A DNA stretch of 64,000 nucleotides, from contig NC_054082.1 in assembly GCF_017562075.2 (NCBI RefSeq), positions 6,419,550-6,483,549 of the forward strand, read 5' to 3'. The translations under genes and the position numbers were made by a program. This DNA comes from Anopheles merus (lineage: Eukaryota; Arthropoda; Insecta; Diptera; Culicidae). Position 1 is the first letter of the stretch. Every line of letters begins with the position of its first letter. The notes below the pieces were generated by a model. The model made no database searches. It worked only from the letters and a program-made list of their open reading frames with translations, and was not told the origin of the DNA. Positions 12,811 through 25,380 of the stretch are shown piece by piece.

Positions 12811-15800
12811 CGCACTTCAACATTTCCGCCATTCAACAGCATTCGAGGCAGAAGGGAGTAGAAAGCAGTATAGACGACACTCCGCTCTTTTGCAACGAGA
12901 TGAGTTGTCTGTCGAGAGGGAGGAGCGCCGGAAATGCGCTGCACTCTCGAGCGCTTTTGAATAATTTATTACTTTGCGCATAGTTTTGTCGGGAACGGGG
13001 CGCATTAAATGGTTTCGGGATGTTGATGATGACGATGGTGATCGTTTGGCCGCCTCGGGGAGGGCTCGCAGGCTCACCACGCGCGAGTGTTCGTAGAAGT
13101 GCTGGCAAATACTAGCGCCCAAACAAACTAGCGCAACAAAAAAGCGGGGAGGGGAGGGAAAAAAGGAGACGCCAGTCGTGCGCTAGGACACCGAAAACAT
13201 CCGACATCCCCGACCTGTCCTGTGGGGAGTCATGGGTAGAGTGTAAATGGTAGAGACGCTTGTGATAATTTATTTGAAGTACCCTTCGGTAACCTTTAAT
13301 TCGGGAAAAAGGGCAGCCCAGGACGTCAAGCGGGTGGTGATGGTACTGGAAGGTGTTCTTCCCCACTCTTTCCTGTTTTTTCCTCCCAAAACCGGTGCGA
13401 TAAAGATAAGATTTATGAAGCGTAAGGGGATGCCTGTTTCGCCCTCTCCCCCCCCCCCCCCCCGGTGTGGGCGCCCGCCCGTCCGTGGGGAAATGCGTGT
13501 TTGCGTCGGCTTAGGTTAATGATCAATTAGTAGATAGTTTGCATATTAGTGTTCGGTGTACGGCTTTTGTATGCAGACACACACACACACACTTTGAACG
13601 GTGCCCGTACGGTGCTTGGCATGATTGAATGGGATTTGAATATGTTACTTTTACTGTTTAATTTGTTTAAAAGCGATGGGACGGTGGTTTGGAAGTTTTG
13701 GCTTCCTGCAGGCTTTCCGAGACGGTCCTCTCTCTCTCTCTCTGTGCGGCGAGTTAGCCGTAAAGGGAATGCGGTACTCGTCTAGCTTCTAAAATTGAAG
13801 CTCAAAATTGATAATCAAAAAGGTCCTGAACAGCAACTCTTCAAGCACTAACAGAAACCCTTTCAACAGCCTTCCAACCATTGAGTCAATTAGTTTAATG
13901 ATGTTCAAATAGTTTCGTTAGAAATTGATCGAAACAGTTCATTAATACGAAACTCTTGCATATCTTGCTCATAGTAACATTAGTTGCTAAACTATTTGGG
14001 GCTTATTCTCTTGAACTTTAGGCTTCATTAACACTTTGACTGCCGGCCTGACGTGACAGTTTTTGAGTGAGCACGTAGCGCATGGCAAGAGAGCGATGAG
14101 AACGACAGTTTCTCTTGCCATTATTATCACTCTTTTGTTTCATTGCGACAAGCGGCGTAGCACATGTCGTTCTCGTTCTCTCTTTCCTACCTTATTCGTT
14201 CTCAAGAGAATCACTGAGCGTCACATCTAATGCTGAACGGTGAGCAAAACCGTCATGCGAATTTATATGACACGGCGCTTAAAGTGTTAATGATTTGACG
14301 TGTTCGTTACACACTCTTCATATTACAGGGGTTCCCACGATTTTTTGGTGCGTTCCCACGGTTTTTTTGATCGTATTCCATAGTTTTAGGTTCGTTCCAA
14401 TAATTATCTTAAGCAAGTAAGGTTATCTTAAGTTTTATTTTATTTTTAATATTGCAAAGGCTCTTGCGTGCCACGCAATTATCCTCAATAAATAATTTAT
14501 TAGTATTTTCTGATTGGATATCAATACAATTGGACCAAAAATTTGTGGGAAACGGCGAAAAAATCGTGGGAACGCACCAAAAAAATAAGGGAACCAACCA
14601 ATAAATCATGAAAAACCCTGTATCTGCTATGGAATAACAACTCGCTAGCGTTGAATGATGTTGGTAGCGTTGGAAACTTCCCTGGAAAACAGTATATAGT
14701 AACTAAAGCTGTTGAAGAAGATCGCCAAAACGTCTGCAGTCTATTAAGTTGGTAGGTTCTAGTCTTTACCATTTGGGATACAATTCAAAATTAACTGCCC
14801 TTTACAAGTACAATTCAAAGGAGTGTTAATATGAATTAAATTGTTATGGACTCATTAGAATGACGATAATCTGTTTCTAAGTATTCCTTCAATAAAATGC
14901 AATAAAAGCTACGCTTCCTTTCCAAGCACTCACAACGCTTTTGGAAGGGTTTCGTACACACTTACATAAGCCCCTTCAACTAGCATTACAGCCTGAGCGA
15001 TTTTCTTAATAAAAGGAAGAAAACAAACTCAAGACTGCTCCCGTTCTGCTGAACGTGACTGACTCTAATATTGAACCGTGGTCATATTGGCATAAAACCA
15101 ATATTAACCTCAGCCAAGAGGCGGTACCACTGAATGAAATTTGTAATAGACAAAGTTGAGCCTCTCAGAAAAACTTTTCATAAACTTGCGAACGCTTTTC
15201 GGCTATTCATTATCTACTGCCAAGTATTGATACTCATCTTGCGCCATGAAGTTCGTTCAGTCTATGCGGTTTGATACCTTATGTTCCTCACAAGGTATGC
15301 AGTTTCATACCACCCAGTAGTGCTAAAAGTTCCCGCAGCTCAATGACAGCGTAATGATGCATTGGTTTTCGGTAACAAGAAACAGAGAATGGCGGAGAGA
15401 ATGGATTGGAAAGTAACGAACGTAAAATAAGTAAACGCTTATCTGACGCACATCATTAAAAAGGATGCACTCCACGAGTACGGATAGCATTTGCAATGGT
15501 GCGAACCTTGAAATTGGAGAAAGAGTCGCCTTTTTTGGTTTTTGGGCTTGTATGTACTCATCTGCGATATTGTTAAACATACGCATCATATGAGCAGCTT
15601 GAAGACAAAGCAACTTCTGAAGCATCATTAAACTCCATGTCATTGACTGGGCGGCTCCATGGTGTCGATGAAAAGTTTCGACAGAGTTTAACACACTTCA
15701 CCGCCCATAAAAGCTTGCGTTTAAGGCTCCCATAAGATGTTTCAAGACAATGTACTGTACGACCTGAAAGATACAAACATACCACCAATAAAGCATGCTT

Positions 15801-18800
15801 TTCTGAGTGTTAATAGAATTGGGCTCACTGTCACAACACTTAACAATAAACCATAATGAATGATAAAAATAGAAAATAGAAAAAAAAACCAAGATGACAT
15901 CCACAGCTCATTGCCTACGCGGTGTGCAATGCCAAAATCTCATTCAAACCGCTGGCCCTGGTGCCCTGTACATCACGCTTTTCCGGCTTTTCCAATTACC
16001 GGATGTGTCAGTACGGTGTAAAGTTAACAGGGCGGCCCACGCACACCGGCAGGCTGCCATCAAATGCTACTCAAAACGCCAACTCTAATCACCGCGTCAC
16101 CACCAGCGTGATTTGTGGACCATAAACGAGAAGGAAAGAATCAAATCCCGAAGTGCGTATGACTTGTAGACAGTCAGAGAGAGAGAGAGAGAGAAAGGGA
16201 GAAAGCAATCGTGTGCAGGACATTCGCATGAAAAATGCGAAACAATAGATCGCTGACAAAAATATACCCAAAAAAAGGAAGAAAAAGTGCTAAGCACGCG
16301 TCTAACAACCGCTAAGCTAAGCGGCCTTTCCCCAGACACAGATTGCTTTCTTGGCATTGCTTTTGTGTGTGAGTGCCCCGCGAGTTGGAATGTTTATTGC
16401 TGACCCTGAAACAACGAACGCATCGCCCGGGAAGGGGGCAGAGAGCGAAGGAGGAATGGAAGGCAAATCCTTCTTCCACTGTCACCTCGTCGCGTGACAA
16501 CGTGACATCGTGGCCCGAGGAACGCACCGGCATGTGAGCTGCCGTGCAGCGAGGCGAACCATTTTCCCGTCGACGTATGCAAAATCGCTTTTAAAGCTCA
16601 ACTTTAAGCACCTAACCGAAAGGGACGATGGGAAAGGGGAACACAGGAGGCAAAGCGGTCGTCGTCCCGCCAGGTCTCCGCCTCGCTGCTCAAGACACCA
16701 CTTTAGAAGTAAATTTTTCAGAAGCGGATAAATACAGTCGTCATCGTTCTCGTGTTTCGCTGCGCTGGTGCCTTGCGCTTGCTGTGGACGTGTCCGGGAT
16801 GCCTATTATACTCGCCGTCTGCCCTTTCTGAATGTCCTTTCGGTCTGCTTTCCCTCTTCCCTCAGCCCCAGCCTACAGACCAATCCGTCATGCCAGCTGC
16901 GGCCCGGGCTTCACTCCACTCGCTAGAAAACACAGCCGTTTGTTTTCTCGTTTCGCAAACATACGCCACGCGGAGCGAGCGCATTCCTGCATGGATGGGT
17001 AGCGTGAGCGCTTTGGCACCCAGCCGGAGGACATACATACGGAGGTGGAGGGGATGGGAGGGTGATAGGAGGAGCAAGGGGGATAGAGAAGCGCCGTGTA
17101 GAGGAGCAAGAGCCCGCGCGCGCTCTCTCGTAAGAGTAATGAAGATAAAATGATGAAGTCAAGCGAAACGTTTGCACATACAGCAACAAAACGACAACAA
17201 GACAACGCCTGGTGGTGGCTCGCACGCATGAGAGGAGACGGGCGAGAGTGGCATGATGGAATCGGTTTGTTTTGCAAAAATTAAATAAAACTGCGAAAAG
17301 GGCCCTTTCCGGGTCCAGCCGGATGTTTTTTTTCCGTTTCGTCCTGTTTGTTTGAGTTTTGCCATTTTTATTTTCTGCCCCCCACCCTGGTCGTTCACTC
17401 TGGTGGCTCTGTTTCGAAGGGAGAGATAACGTTTTGCTGGCTTCCCCTTGCTCCACACCGCTTTGCGCTCGTTGCCACCCGATATAGGAACAGCAGCATA
17501 AAATATATATTTTTGCTCCAATGCCTTCGCGTTTACGTCACCGTGTCCATCGTATGGTTTTGACCGACCGGCAACCCTCCCCGCATATGCTTACCTATCG
17601 ATCGCGATGGCCATCAGCGTGAACACGGAAGCGCAGATACTGAGAATGGCAACGAACTGTGATATTTTGCAGTACATTGTCCCGAACGGCCAGTCCAGGT
17701 AGAGCATGTACGTGTAGTTGAAGGTGACGTTCAGCGTCGACACCATCGCGTCCGCTATCGATAAATTAACTGCAGCCGGCAAGTGCACACCATTTCCCGG
17801 AAGTGAGTGAGTTACGAGAGAGAGAGAGAGAGAGACCGGGAGCATGTGGGAGGGAAATAAACAGAAGGAAATGCAAATTAAAAGCTTCCACACCGGTTGC
17901 GTTTCGGGCGGGCGACGAGCGCCAAACTGCGCAAGCGGAAAGGACTATTTCCACTTGCCCGATGGTGACCACCGCGGGCGGGTTTTGTGTTCCGAAACCG
18001 ATCGCATTACCTACCGAGAAAGTAGTTGGTGACCGTGCGCATCCGCTTGTGGGAGAGGACGATCCACACCACGATCAGATTACCGACGGTGGCCGTAATG
18101 ACGATGCCGGCGAACAGCACGTTCCACACGATCAGCCGCCACAGCGGCAGTATCGAGAAAAAGTCCATCGTTTGTCTGTAAAGAGAGAGAGAGAGAGAGA
18201 TGGAAGAGAAGAAGAGAATAAAACAGGGAAGTCAGCGTACGTAAGTGATGGCAGCGAAATGGTCGGCGAATGGGGCGCGAGGCTTTACCGGTGCGCTTCA
18301 AGTAAATGTTTGCGAATTGAATTCATTAAGCTTGCATTGAATAGACTGACTGCACGAGTGACTGAGATGGAGGTTGTGGCAAGATGATACACATGGACAC
18401 AGTGCAAACAGGTCGCCATTAAATGTTGCAAACATGGGGCCGTATTTGGGGATCGGGATGTTTGGAACGTTTAATGTGTATCGACGTGTTTGGGGCAGCG
18501 GACGTTCGCATGGATATTAATTGGATTAATAAAACTTGGAAAGTGAAGCACGAAGAGAGCTTGTTTTGCCTTATTGTAAAAAATGTAAATTTATTCTGCT
18601 TCCCGGGCAAGATCTTCTGGGGGATTCACCAGGAGTGGCATGCTTATTGGAAAGCTTATTTTATGGTAGTCGTGCGCTGAGAATTAATTCCTAGAAAAAG
18701 GCTCTGATCAATATTTAAGGGAAATTTGTTTATCACAGGAGAGCTATTAACAGGTTGGCTGATAAGTCCCCGGTCTAACAAAGTAAAACACATTTTTTTG

Positions 18801-21177
18801 TCAAAATTCGTTTTTATTATTCAACATAGTTCCCTTCAAGAGCGATACAACGATTATAACGACCTTCCAATTTTTTGATACCATTTTGGTAGTACTCCTT
18901 CGGTTTTGCCTCAAAATAGGCCTCAGTTTCGGCGACCACCTCTTCATTGCAGCTAATTTTTTTCCCTGCGAGCATCCTTTTGAGGTCTGATGTGGAGAAT
19001 ACGGTGGGTGGGGAAGCAATTCGAAGCCCAATTCATGAACTTTTGCCATCGTTCTCAATGACTTGTGGCACGGTGCGTTGTCCTGGTGGAACAACACTTT
19101 TTTCTTCTTCATATGGGGCCTTGACAAAAGTTGCTTGACAAAAGACGCTCTGTTTCACAAACTAATTGACATACAGACGTCAAATTTTGACACGAATCAT
19201 TTGAAGGTTGGTACTATATAAAAATAATATGCATTTAATACTAGCGGCTCCATCTATGTGTCAGACCGGGGACTTATCAGCCAACCTGTTAGTTTTGTAC
19301 AATTTATAAAATTTAAATAGAAATATGTGGGTTTGCATTCATCACCTGTTTGATGAAATGGAACATTTGATAATGAGGGCAGTCCCTTTGTACAGTCGTC
19401 AACTCGAACGACTCAATAACATGTCCGCCATGCGTTCATGGGTTCAACCCTAGAATGGACCGTCCCGCCGTAGCAAGAATTGACTATCCGGCTGCGTGGT
19501 AATGAATTAAGTGTTGAAAGTCTGTAAAGGCCTGCATGTCCCCGTAGGACGTTACGCCAAATAGAAGAAGATAATGTGGGCAACATAATTGAAGTTTTAT
19601 GTATTATTAGCCGTAGCCGCATTTAAAACAATATTTATTTTATATAATTTGTAATTTTTTTTCAAAATTCTTTAAATACTTCAGCAGTTAACATTGCAGC
19701 CTGAATCACGAGGAGGTAACTGTACACTCAACAAGCAAACCGACGCTTTTTACCACGCTTCACACCATCGGTTAAAGCACTCGACAAAAGTTTGAAGAGC
19801 GGTAAACCCACCGAAAACAAACGTGTCAAAATTCAATCGAAAAAAACAACACCCAACCAGCGCTTATGTGTGCGTGTGCATGTAAGTGTGAGTGTGTGTG
19901 TATGGTTTTAAACATAATAATCGACGTAACGTGCTATCCTTTCTTCTCCCCAAAAAGGGGAATCATTTTCCACGCTTCCTTTTTGTGTTTTTGTACGGTT
20001 GAAGCCTGCAAAAAACAACCTAGATGGAAAACTTTTCCCTATGATGTGGTGATACACCGCCAAGCCAAGTCAACACTCGCTTTTGTTCAGGCTCCACGCA
20101 CCAGGTCCTTGCACGTGTGCGACGGTTGTTGCTGCCGCCGTGTGAAGTTGATTCCCGCGCCAGCAGCACAAGCACACGCACATTCAGCACATAAAGCACA
20201 TCGGTTTGATCGAAACTGGTGCTTTTTATGGCCTCGTGCGCTATACACAATGCAGGCAGAGTGTTTTGAGCGTGTGCGTGGTAAGAAGCGGCTTGAATCG
20301 TGTATACATTTAATCGCAAATCGGCGGCACAGAAAGGGCTTGATGTGAAATCAAACCAAATCGCACCGCTGCCAAACAACGCGCTGTAAGTTTCCCTATC
20401 AACACAGTGAACAAATCGCTGATTGGATTAGTTGCCCATACCCCTACCACCCCATATCCACCCCATTTTCCTGTGCTAAGTACAATCGCTTCATGGAAGC
20501 TCCAAATACGCTGTACTCTTGTACAAAGCACTTTGGGTTTGCCGGCACTGCTCCAGCACGGTGCAAACATTTAGCAATCGTTTCACTGCCAAACAGTCTG
20601 GATGACTACTGGGAAGCAGCCACCACCGCCCCTCCCTCCCATCCCTCTCTGCTCGATAAAACCATCACGATGCGGAAAAACGCACATAAAATGTGGCAGA
20701 AGTTGTTGTACGTTGCTGTGCGATTAATTACGCTACATTAATTTGTTCCCTTGGATTTTGGAAAGGGGGGGGGGGGAGGGTCAGATCGGGCAGAGCGGGT
20801 GTGTGCATGTGTGCTTAATTGAATAAATTCCAAAATTTCCACTTATGGTTTGCAGCGGATCTCCCCTCCACCTTGCCGCACGTTCGAAAAGTGAAGGTAA
20901 AACCGCAACAGTAACAGCGAACCGATTACGATTTCCGTGCGGGATTTTCGAGCACATTCGGGCGTTTGTAGCATGCACACACATGCACGTACACAAGCGA
21001 ACCGTTTGCTGATAAGCTAGATGCACAACTCAACACACTTCACGCTGACCAATTATTTCAATCTGAACGGTTGCGCAAAGTCTGTTGTTGCAGCTGGGAG
21101 GATGGTGCCGTTTGCTGCTGTTTGAGCTGTCCGAACCAGACGAGGCAAAGGTAAACTTCTCTCCCCATGTATGGCTC

Positions 21178-21227
<50 letters not shown>

Positions 21228-22900
21228 CTCGACCCATTTAGTATCGTCATTTCGTAAATGGGGTAATCGCAAATGAAATAGTTTGCAGCATCATAAAGAC
21301 TCGCACTAGTGCGACTGTGTAGCAATTCCAACCATCTCGTGTACGTGTGCAGCCGCTTCGTTTCACCAACCACGACACACGAATGCCCTCGAGACGCTCC
21401 TTCCCCTTGGGCCTGGATGCTGGATGCATCTTAGAAACAGGTTGTTTCGAATTGTGCTCGAATTGCTGGCACACCAACTCAACCCAACCTCCCGCTCCCG
21501 GTGCAATTTCCATTGAAGGGCGAAGGGGAGGCTTCACATACACGGAATTCTCCATTTGCAGCAATGCATGTGCAGTATGCGCTTGTTCGACTGCATCTTA
21601 TCCGGTACCCGGGCTGTGCTGTTTTGATGTTTTTCTTCTTGCTGTCGCACTGTGACCTCGGCCAACTCCCGGCACTGTATGCGAGCCGGGGATTCCAATC
21701 TTTTTCTATTTTTGTTTTTTGTTTTTTTTTTGCTTTTCTTCTAATTTGTTTGTTTGCTTCGTTTTGCATGCCGGCTTCGCTGACCTTCTCGGGGCGCTTC
21801 CGTTCGTTCACACGCTGGCATTATAACGCTTCCCATCGGCGCTTGGCGCTTGACGCAACCCGCGCATCGCGTAGAACAATGTGCACGTGGCCCACAAGAG
21901 GGATGGAGCCGCCCGGTAGCTCACCGTTCACGACTGGCTGCGTACTTTCCCACAGCGGCAGCGGCAGCTACGGTGCTTCCATTCTTAATGCTCACTCTCT
22001 TGTACGGGGAACACCACACCGCTGCTCGGCCCAGCGGACGGGGCGCTTTTGTTTGCGCTGTTGCGCCGTGAAGAGCGTACTCCAGAGCGGGGATGCCCAT
22101 TCAGCTGCATCCTTCTGGCCTGGAATGTGCACGCTTCTCGTAGCGCCCAACGAAGGATGCTACACCATTTAAGCTGCTGCTGCTGGTGCTGGGAAGTCGT
22201 TGTAAAATAATAATACCCGTTGAAATTCAACTCACAAGCTGGGTGTATGTGTGTCTGTGTGTGTGTGTGTGCCTTGTATGTATTTGTGTGTGGTACCGTT
22301 ACCGGCAGCAGGATATCCGACCATTTTCGAAGCGAAGAATGGCAAGGCTAGCAACAACAAGACGAAGGAAAAAAAGGTATAAGTTGAGCTTCCCGGTTTG
22401 CACCATTTCCCTGCGGAATGGGAGCAGGATTTTAGTTATGTGCAGTTTTATTTCGTGCAGACCCGTCCCCATACGGCATTCCGTACAGAAAATGCATCGT
22501 TTAGTATCCCGTTTTTTTTCGAAAAACTCTACAACAGACACACACACACGCACGCATACACGAATCGTTGTACGGATGCACATTAGCCCGGAAGGACGAA
22601 AAGAATCCGGGCTAATCTAATCCAGCCTTACACTTGCATGCACATGCAAACAGGCGACTCGGGCTTGGTGGGAGGAGTGGGAAATGCGGCTTCGGGCGGC
22701 AGCTTTGGTGAAAAGTTGTCCATCGCTTACACGCCTGTAAATCCACACAAAACCACTTAACAACGGATGCTTCCATGGAATAAGGAGGATGGGACGGCAA
22801 CCAGTGAAACCGAATCGCGTGCCATCGCTTGCAGCCAGCCAGCATTTAATTCACCAACTTTGCAGCGAGCAGGGAAAGGGCGGAAATGCAAGTTTTATGC

Positions 22901-22951
<51 letters not shown>

Positions 22952-23211
22952 TTTGTTTTGTTTCCTCACTCAACAAGAAGCGCTTATACGTACATGCTTT
23001 CGGCGGTTCCGTTCGGCTCGGGGTACGGTCCGGCGACGAGCGTGGGCGGGGAACTTTCCCTCCAGGCGATCTCCAGCTCGGCGGATGTCGCACTCCAGCC
23101 CGGCTCGGCGCCGCTTCCGTTGAGGCCAGTGCCGGCAGGGCAGCAGCTGGTTCCGGCGGTCGATTTATTTCCACCCGTCAGCAGGGTTACCGCAAGCTCC
23201 TCCAGGTCCAT
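10216..23211 (-). CDS. TkR86C: Tachykinin/natalisin-type neuropeptide GPCR
   Basis: Exons in transcript order: 23211-22994, 18175-18015, 17769-17595, 11935-11735, 11657-11507, 11037-10841, 10770-10628, 10527-10462, 10337-10216, with GT-AG ends and phases that close to 477 residues and a TAG stop. The N-terminus has N-glycosylation sites NKS, NGS and NGT. The body has seven helices with NLSIAD in TM2, IDRYVAI for DRY after TM3, ICxLPF-type CWLPF in TM6 and NPIIYCW in TM7. The tail carries RYSCSGSPDH, which together with IGECT and WPDGP(S/T)NHS matches my memory of Drosophila TkR86C (NKD). By family it is a plasma-membrane G-protein-coupled receptor for natalisin/tachykinin-like peptides. The exon 7 donor (AATG before GTGTGC) was chosen because it alone keeps frame into exon 8. 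The first exon is inferred from phase and glycosites, and a 5' UTR acceptor precedes it at 23236-23237. Confidence 0.93.
11975..12012. repeat. (AG)n tract upstream of receptor exon 4
   Basis: Read on the minus strand this is a CT repeat about 40 bases before the exon 4 acceptor at 11936-11937. It may form part of the polypyrimidine tract. Confidence 0.9.
12750..12804. repeat. (AG)n microsatellite
   Basis: An AG array of about 55 bases inside the receptor intron, seen directly. Confidence 0.97.
14028..14290. mobile_element. TTAA-flanked MITE, piggyBac-like ends
   Basis: Two TTAA sites at 14028-14031 and 14287-14290 bound about 255 bases. Both ends, read inward, begin CACTTT followed by a purine-rich step and GCCG, forming an imperfect inverted repeat. 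There is no open frame, so it would be nonautonomous. TTAA duplication is typical of piggyBac elements, and the family assignment is inference. Confidence 0.65.
14326..14620. mobile_element. TA-flanked MITE with CAGGG ends
   Basis: The 295-base element starts CAGGG and ends CCCTG, each flanked by TA. The terminal inverted repeat is about 34 bases and imperfect. Both ends share ATTT, TGGT and GTTCCC blocks at the same spacing. It has no coding capacity. TA duplication and CAGGG ends suggest a Tc1/mariner/pogo-type nonautonomous family. A second, shorter copy lies at 47044-47163. Confidence 0.75.
17817..17835. repeat. (AG)n tract upstream of receptor exon 3
   Basis: A CT repeat on the transcribed strand, about 50 bases before the exon 3 acceptor. 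Confidence 0.9.
18181..18200. repeat. (AG)n tract abutting receptor exon 2 acceptor
   Basis: Read on the minus strand it is (CT)n directly followed by TTTACAG and exon 2. Here the microsatellite itself is the polypyrimidine tract. Confidence 0.92.
18750..19289 (-). mobile_element. Internally deleted mariner element
   Basis: About 28-base perfect terminal inverted repeats start ACAGGTTGGCTGATAAGTCC on the left, with the complement on the right, and the 540-base element is flanked by TA. Inside, on the minus strand, is a mariner transposase C-terminal remnant (18801-19127). It has FHQDNAPCH around one catalytic Asp and the PPYSP block. It then shifts frame where the family has its LAGKK segment, so the catalytic triad is incomplete and the copy is dead. 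A full mariner is about 1.3 kb. The ends look intact, so movement by a transposase supplied elsewhere is conceivable. Confidence 0.9.
19392..19570 (+). mobile_element. tRNA-derived SINE, SINE200-like
   Basis: A pol III box B, GGTTCAACCC, is at 19441-19450, with a weak box A-like region about 35 bases upstream. The 3' part contains the GGACGTTACGCCAAATAGAAG tail block, close to what I recall for anopheline SINE200, and it ends in GAAGAAG. The family name is from memory. Confidence 0.6.
21182..21225. repeat. (TG)n microsatellite
   Basis: A TG array of about 44 bases in receptor intron 1. Confidence 0.97.
22904..22946. repeat. (TG)n microsatellite next to receptor exon 1
   Basis: A TG array about 50 bases beyond the exon 1 donor. 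It is within the intron on the transcribed strand. Confidence 0.97.
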
Positions 23212-24526
23212 GGTTCGGTCGGGCGCTGTAACTCTCTGTGGGGGGGACGAGAGAAACAATGGAAAAGCGTTTAATAGCGTTGTTGGCTCAGTCTGTTGTT
23301 TTTTTTTTACATTTTCAATCTCTTCTTTAGGACCCCGCACTGTGTTGATTAACGAAATGTGGGGAGGGACATTAAATGAGTCGTTTTACCCGAACCCACA
23401 GTGTTGATTGTTTGAGTAAAACTATCTCCGATTATGTTGTAATAAACTCCTCCCAAACCCAAATCGTCTCTCGCCTCCCCCCCCCCCCAACCCAAAAAAA
23501 AGACACGCCAAGGGATAAACAAACACCACGATAAGCGTGGAAAAGTGGAAAAGCAAACAGACACGGCAGCGGCAAACCGGGGACGACACGATTGTCGTTT
23601 GCCATTAAAAGTTTAACACTAATTTGGAACCCGACGCCCCATGCCATCCCTTTGAGTGGCATGCCACCTCGAGCAAAAGGGGCGAAAATGGGTTGGCTGG
23701 GAGGAGTCCGGGGGGGGGGGGGAAGGTTTTGCAATTTCCTTCCCAAAAACCCCGTGCAACAAATTGCTTGTAAAACAAGGACCGATTTTTCCGGCTTCCG
23801 CTTTGTGCGGCTGCCGTTATTATCATTATTATTATTATTGTTGTTATTATGCTCATGAGGATTGGTGGCCGTTTGCTGCTGCGGCTGCCACTGCTGCTGC
23901 TGCTGACACATTTTCCGAGTCCGAGTTCCGTCACGATAGAGCATCATCATCCCGTGTGCGTCGTCCTCTTGTGGGGAAAGGAGCAAACAGTGAAAAATAA
24001 AAGCAAAAACCACAAGCCACGAGCCACGATAAACCAATGGGAAAAGGCGCACACGGAAAACCGTCGTACGCCTGGCGCTCGGTGGTGCTTCGGTAATAAA
24101 CTCGAGCATAGTGATTCCTAACAACTTTAATCATCGTTTGGTTTGGAGTGGTTTAGGATGGATTGAAATTGCACGCAGGACAGAACGATGTGGCCATACG
24201 AGTGGGGCGGGCAACGTCCTGCACCATTATGGGCTGGAATCGCTGGAAATACGTTCGTCGTCGGTCGATTTCATTCAATGAGCTGGATCTTCAAGCAGGC
24301 AGGAAATGGTAATTAGCAAACATCTCGTCTCGTATTAGCTGGGTGATTGTACTTGTTGTAGCGTTACAGTAACGCAGCAGTTAATTAGGCTGTGGTTGAT
24401 GGGCGGTTCGAGCAGCTGGCCGGCTTACATGTATAGAGCAGCTCACAGGATGTATAGAGCAGGCAAGTAAACGATGAATTTGTACAAGCTGTTTGTAAAA
24501 TACGTGTTTATACAAGTGTGATACAA

Positions 24527-25145
24527 GCTTTCCCCGAGTTACGCAAGTAATGTGTTGCGCAGCTCGAAGTTGCGAACGTTTTTCAGTTAAAGTAGTTGTT
24601 GATAAATAGATATTTTAGAATAAATGTAATGCTTTTATGCGTTTAACTACTAATTTAGTACAATTAGTGTCGCAATTTCGGTGTTTTCTTCGGTTCGATT
24701 TTTAGCGATTTTAATCTTTTAGCAAAAATGCAATTTATGTTTCCATTTGCCAATTGTTTGAGAAAATGTGCCGATTTGACATGACGAAATAAAACTGAAC
24801 TGGACTTTTTGAATTGTATGCGCCTAAAAGTATGCAATTGGAATTACACTTTTGCAAAGAATTATTATTGAAATTGTTTCGTAGTATGAAAATAGTAGTA
24901 ACCAAGTTTACAGCCTTTCCCTGAGTTACGTGATTCCGAGTTACGCGAATTTTTAGGTTTGACGATTCATACGTCAAATTGGCACAATTTTCTCCAAGAA
25001 TTGTCAATTCCACTTTATCTTGCAATTTTGCTAAATGTTTGAAACCGTTTACTAGATTTAAGTACAAAAACTATTTATCAACCATTTATTGGCACTTACA
25101 ACTTACGCAAAAATCTGAGATACGCAAATGTCCCAGCAACGCGTA
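24527..25145. repeat. Cluster of GAGTTACGC-like repeats
   Basis: CCCGAGTTACGC (24532), CCTGAGTTACGTG and CCGAGTTACGCG (24915-24950), and AACTTACGC and GAGATACGC (25100-25125) recur within 600 bases of AT-rich DNA. They may be the debris of one or two mobile elements. No inverted termini were established. Confidence 0.4.
24821..24840 (+). repeat. Dispersed TATGCAA motif, near-consensus copy
   Basis: CGCCTAAAAGTATGCAATTG matches the recurrent 18-base consensus described in the findings. It lies in an AT-rich island. Confidence 0.7.
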
Positions 25146-25380
25146 AAATTAATATTATCATCGTCGTCATTACATTAATACATTATACGCGCTCGGAGAA
25201 AGACTGTATTTATTAAAAGCTCTTAACTGTATGAAAATAATGTAAAATTTATTTTTTTTTTCACAAAAACTCGATCATTTTGCAAATATATGGACCAGAT
25301 TATTTGAGAAATTGATGAACCATTTGATTTACTTTTACTGAGTGTAGTGAAAATGTTTATAACTCACAAGTTTGCCCAAA

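Larger units (their letters stand above)
12013..17594 (-). other. Large intron 3 of the receptor gene
   Basis: About 5.7 kb of intron (from 11936) with no supported exon. Contents are AG arrays at 11975-12012 and 12750-12804, a C run near 13450, two adjacent MITEs at 14028-14620, AT-rich sequence from 13.8 to 15.9 kb, and mixed sequence to the exon 3 donor. Confidence 0.7.
18176..22993 (-). other. Large intron 1 of the receptor gene
   Basis: About 4.8 kb between the first coding exon and exon 2. It carries a mariner relic at 18750-19289, a SINE at 19392-19570, TG arrays at 21182-21225 and 22904-22946, and a G run near 20766. No further exon was supported. Confidence 0.7.

Noticed and set aside
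15240..15320. Short repeats around ATGCGGTTTGATACC
   Set aside because: Only two imperfect copies, and no longer structure was seen.
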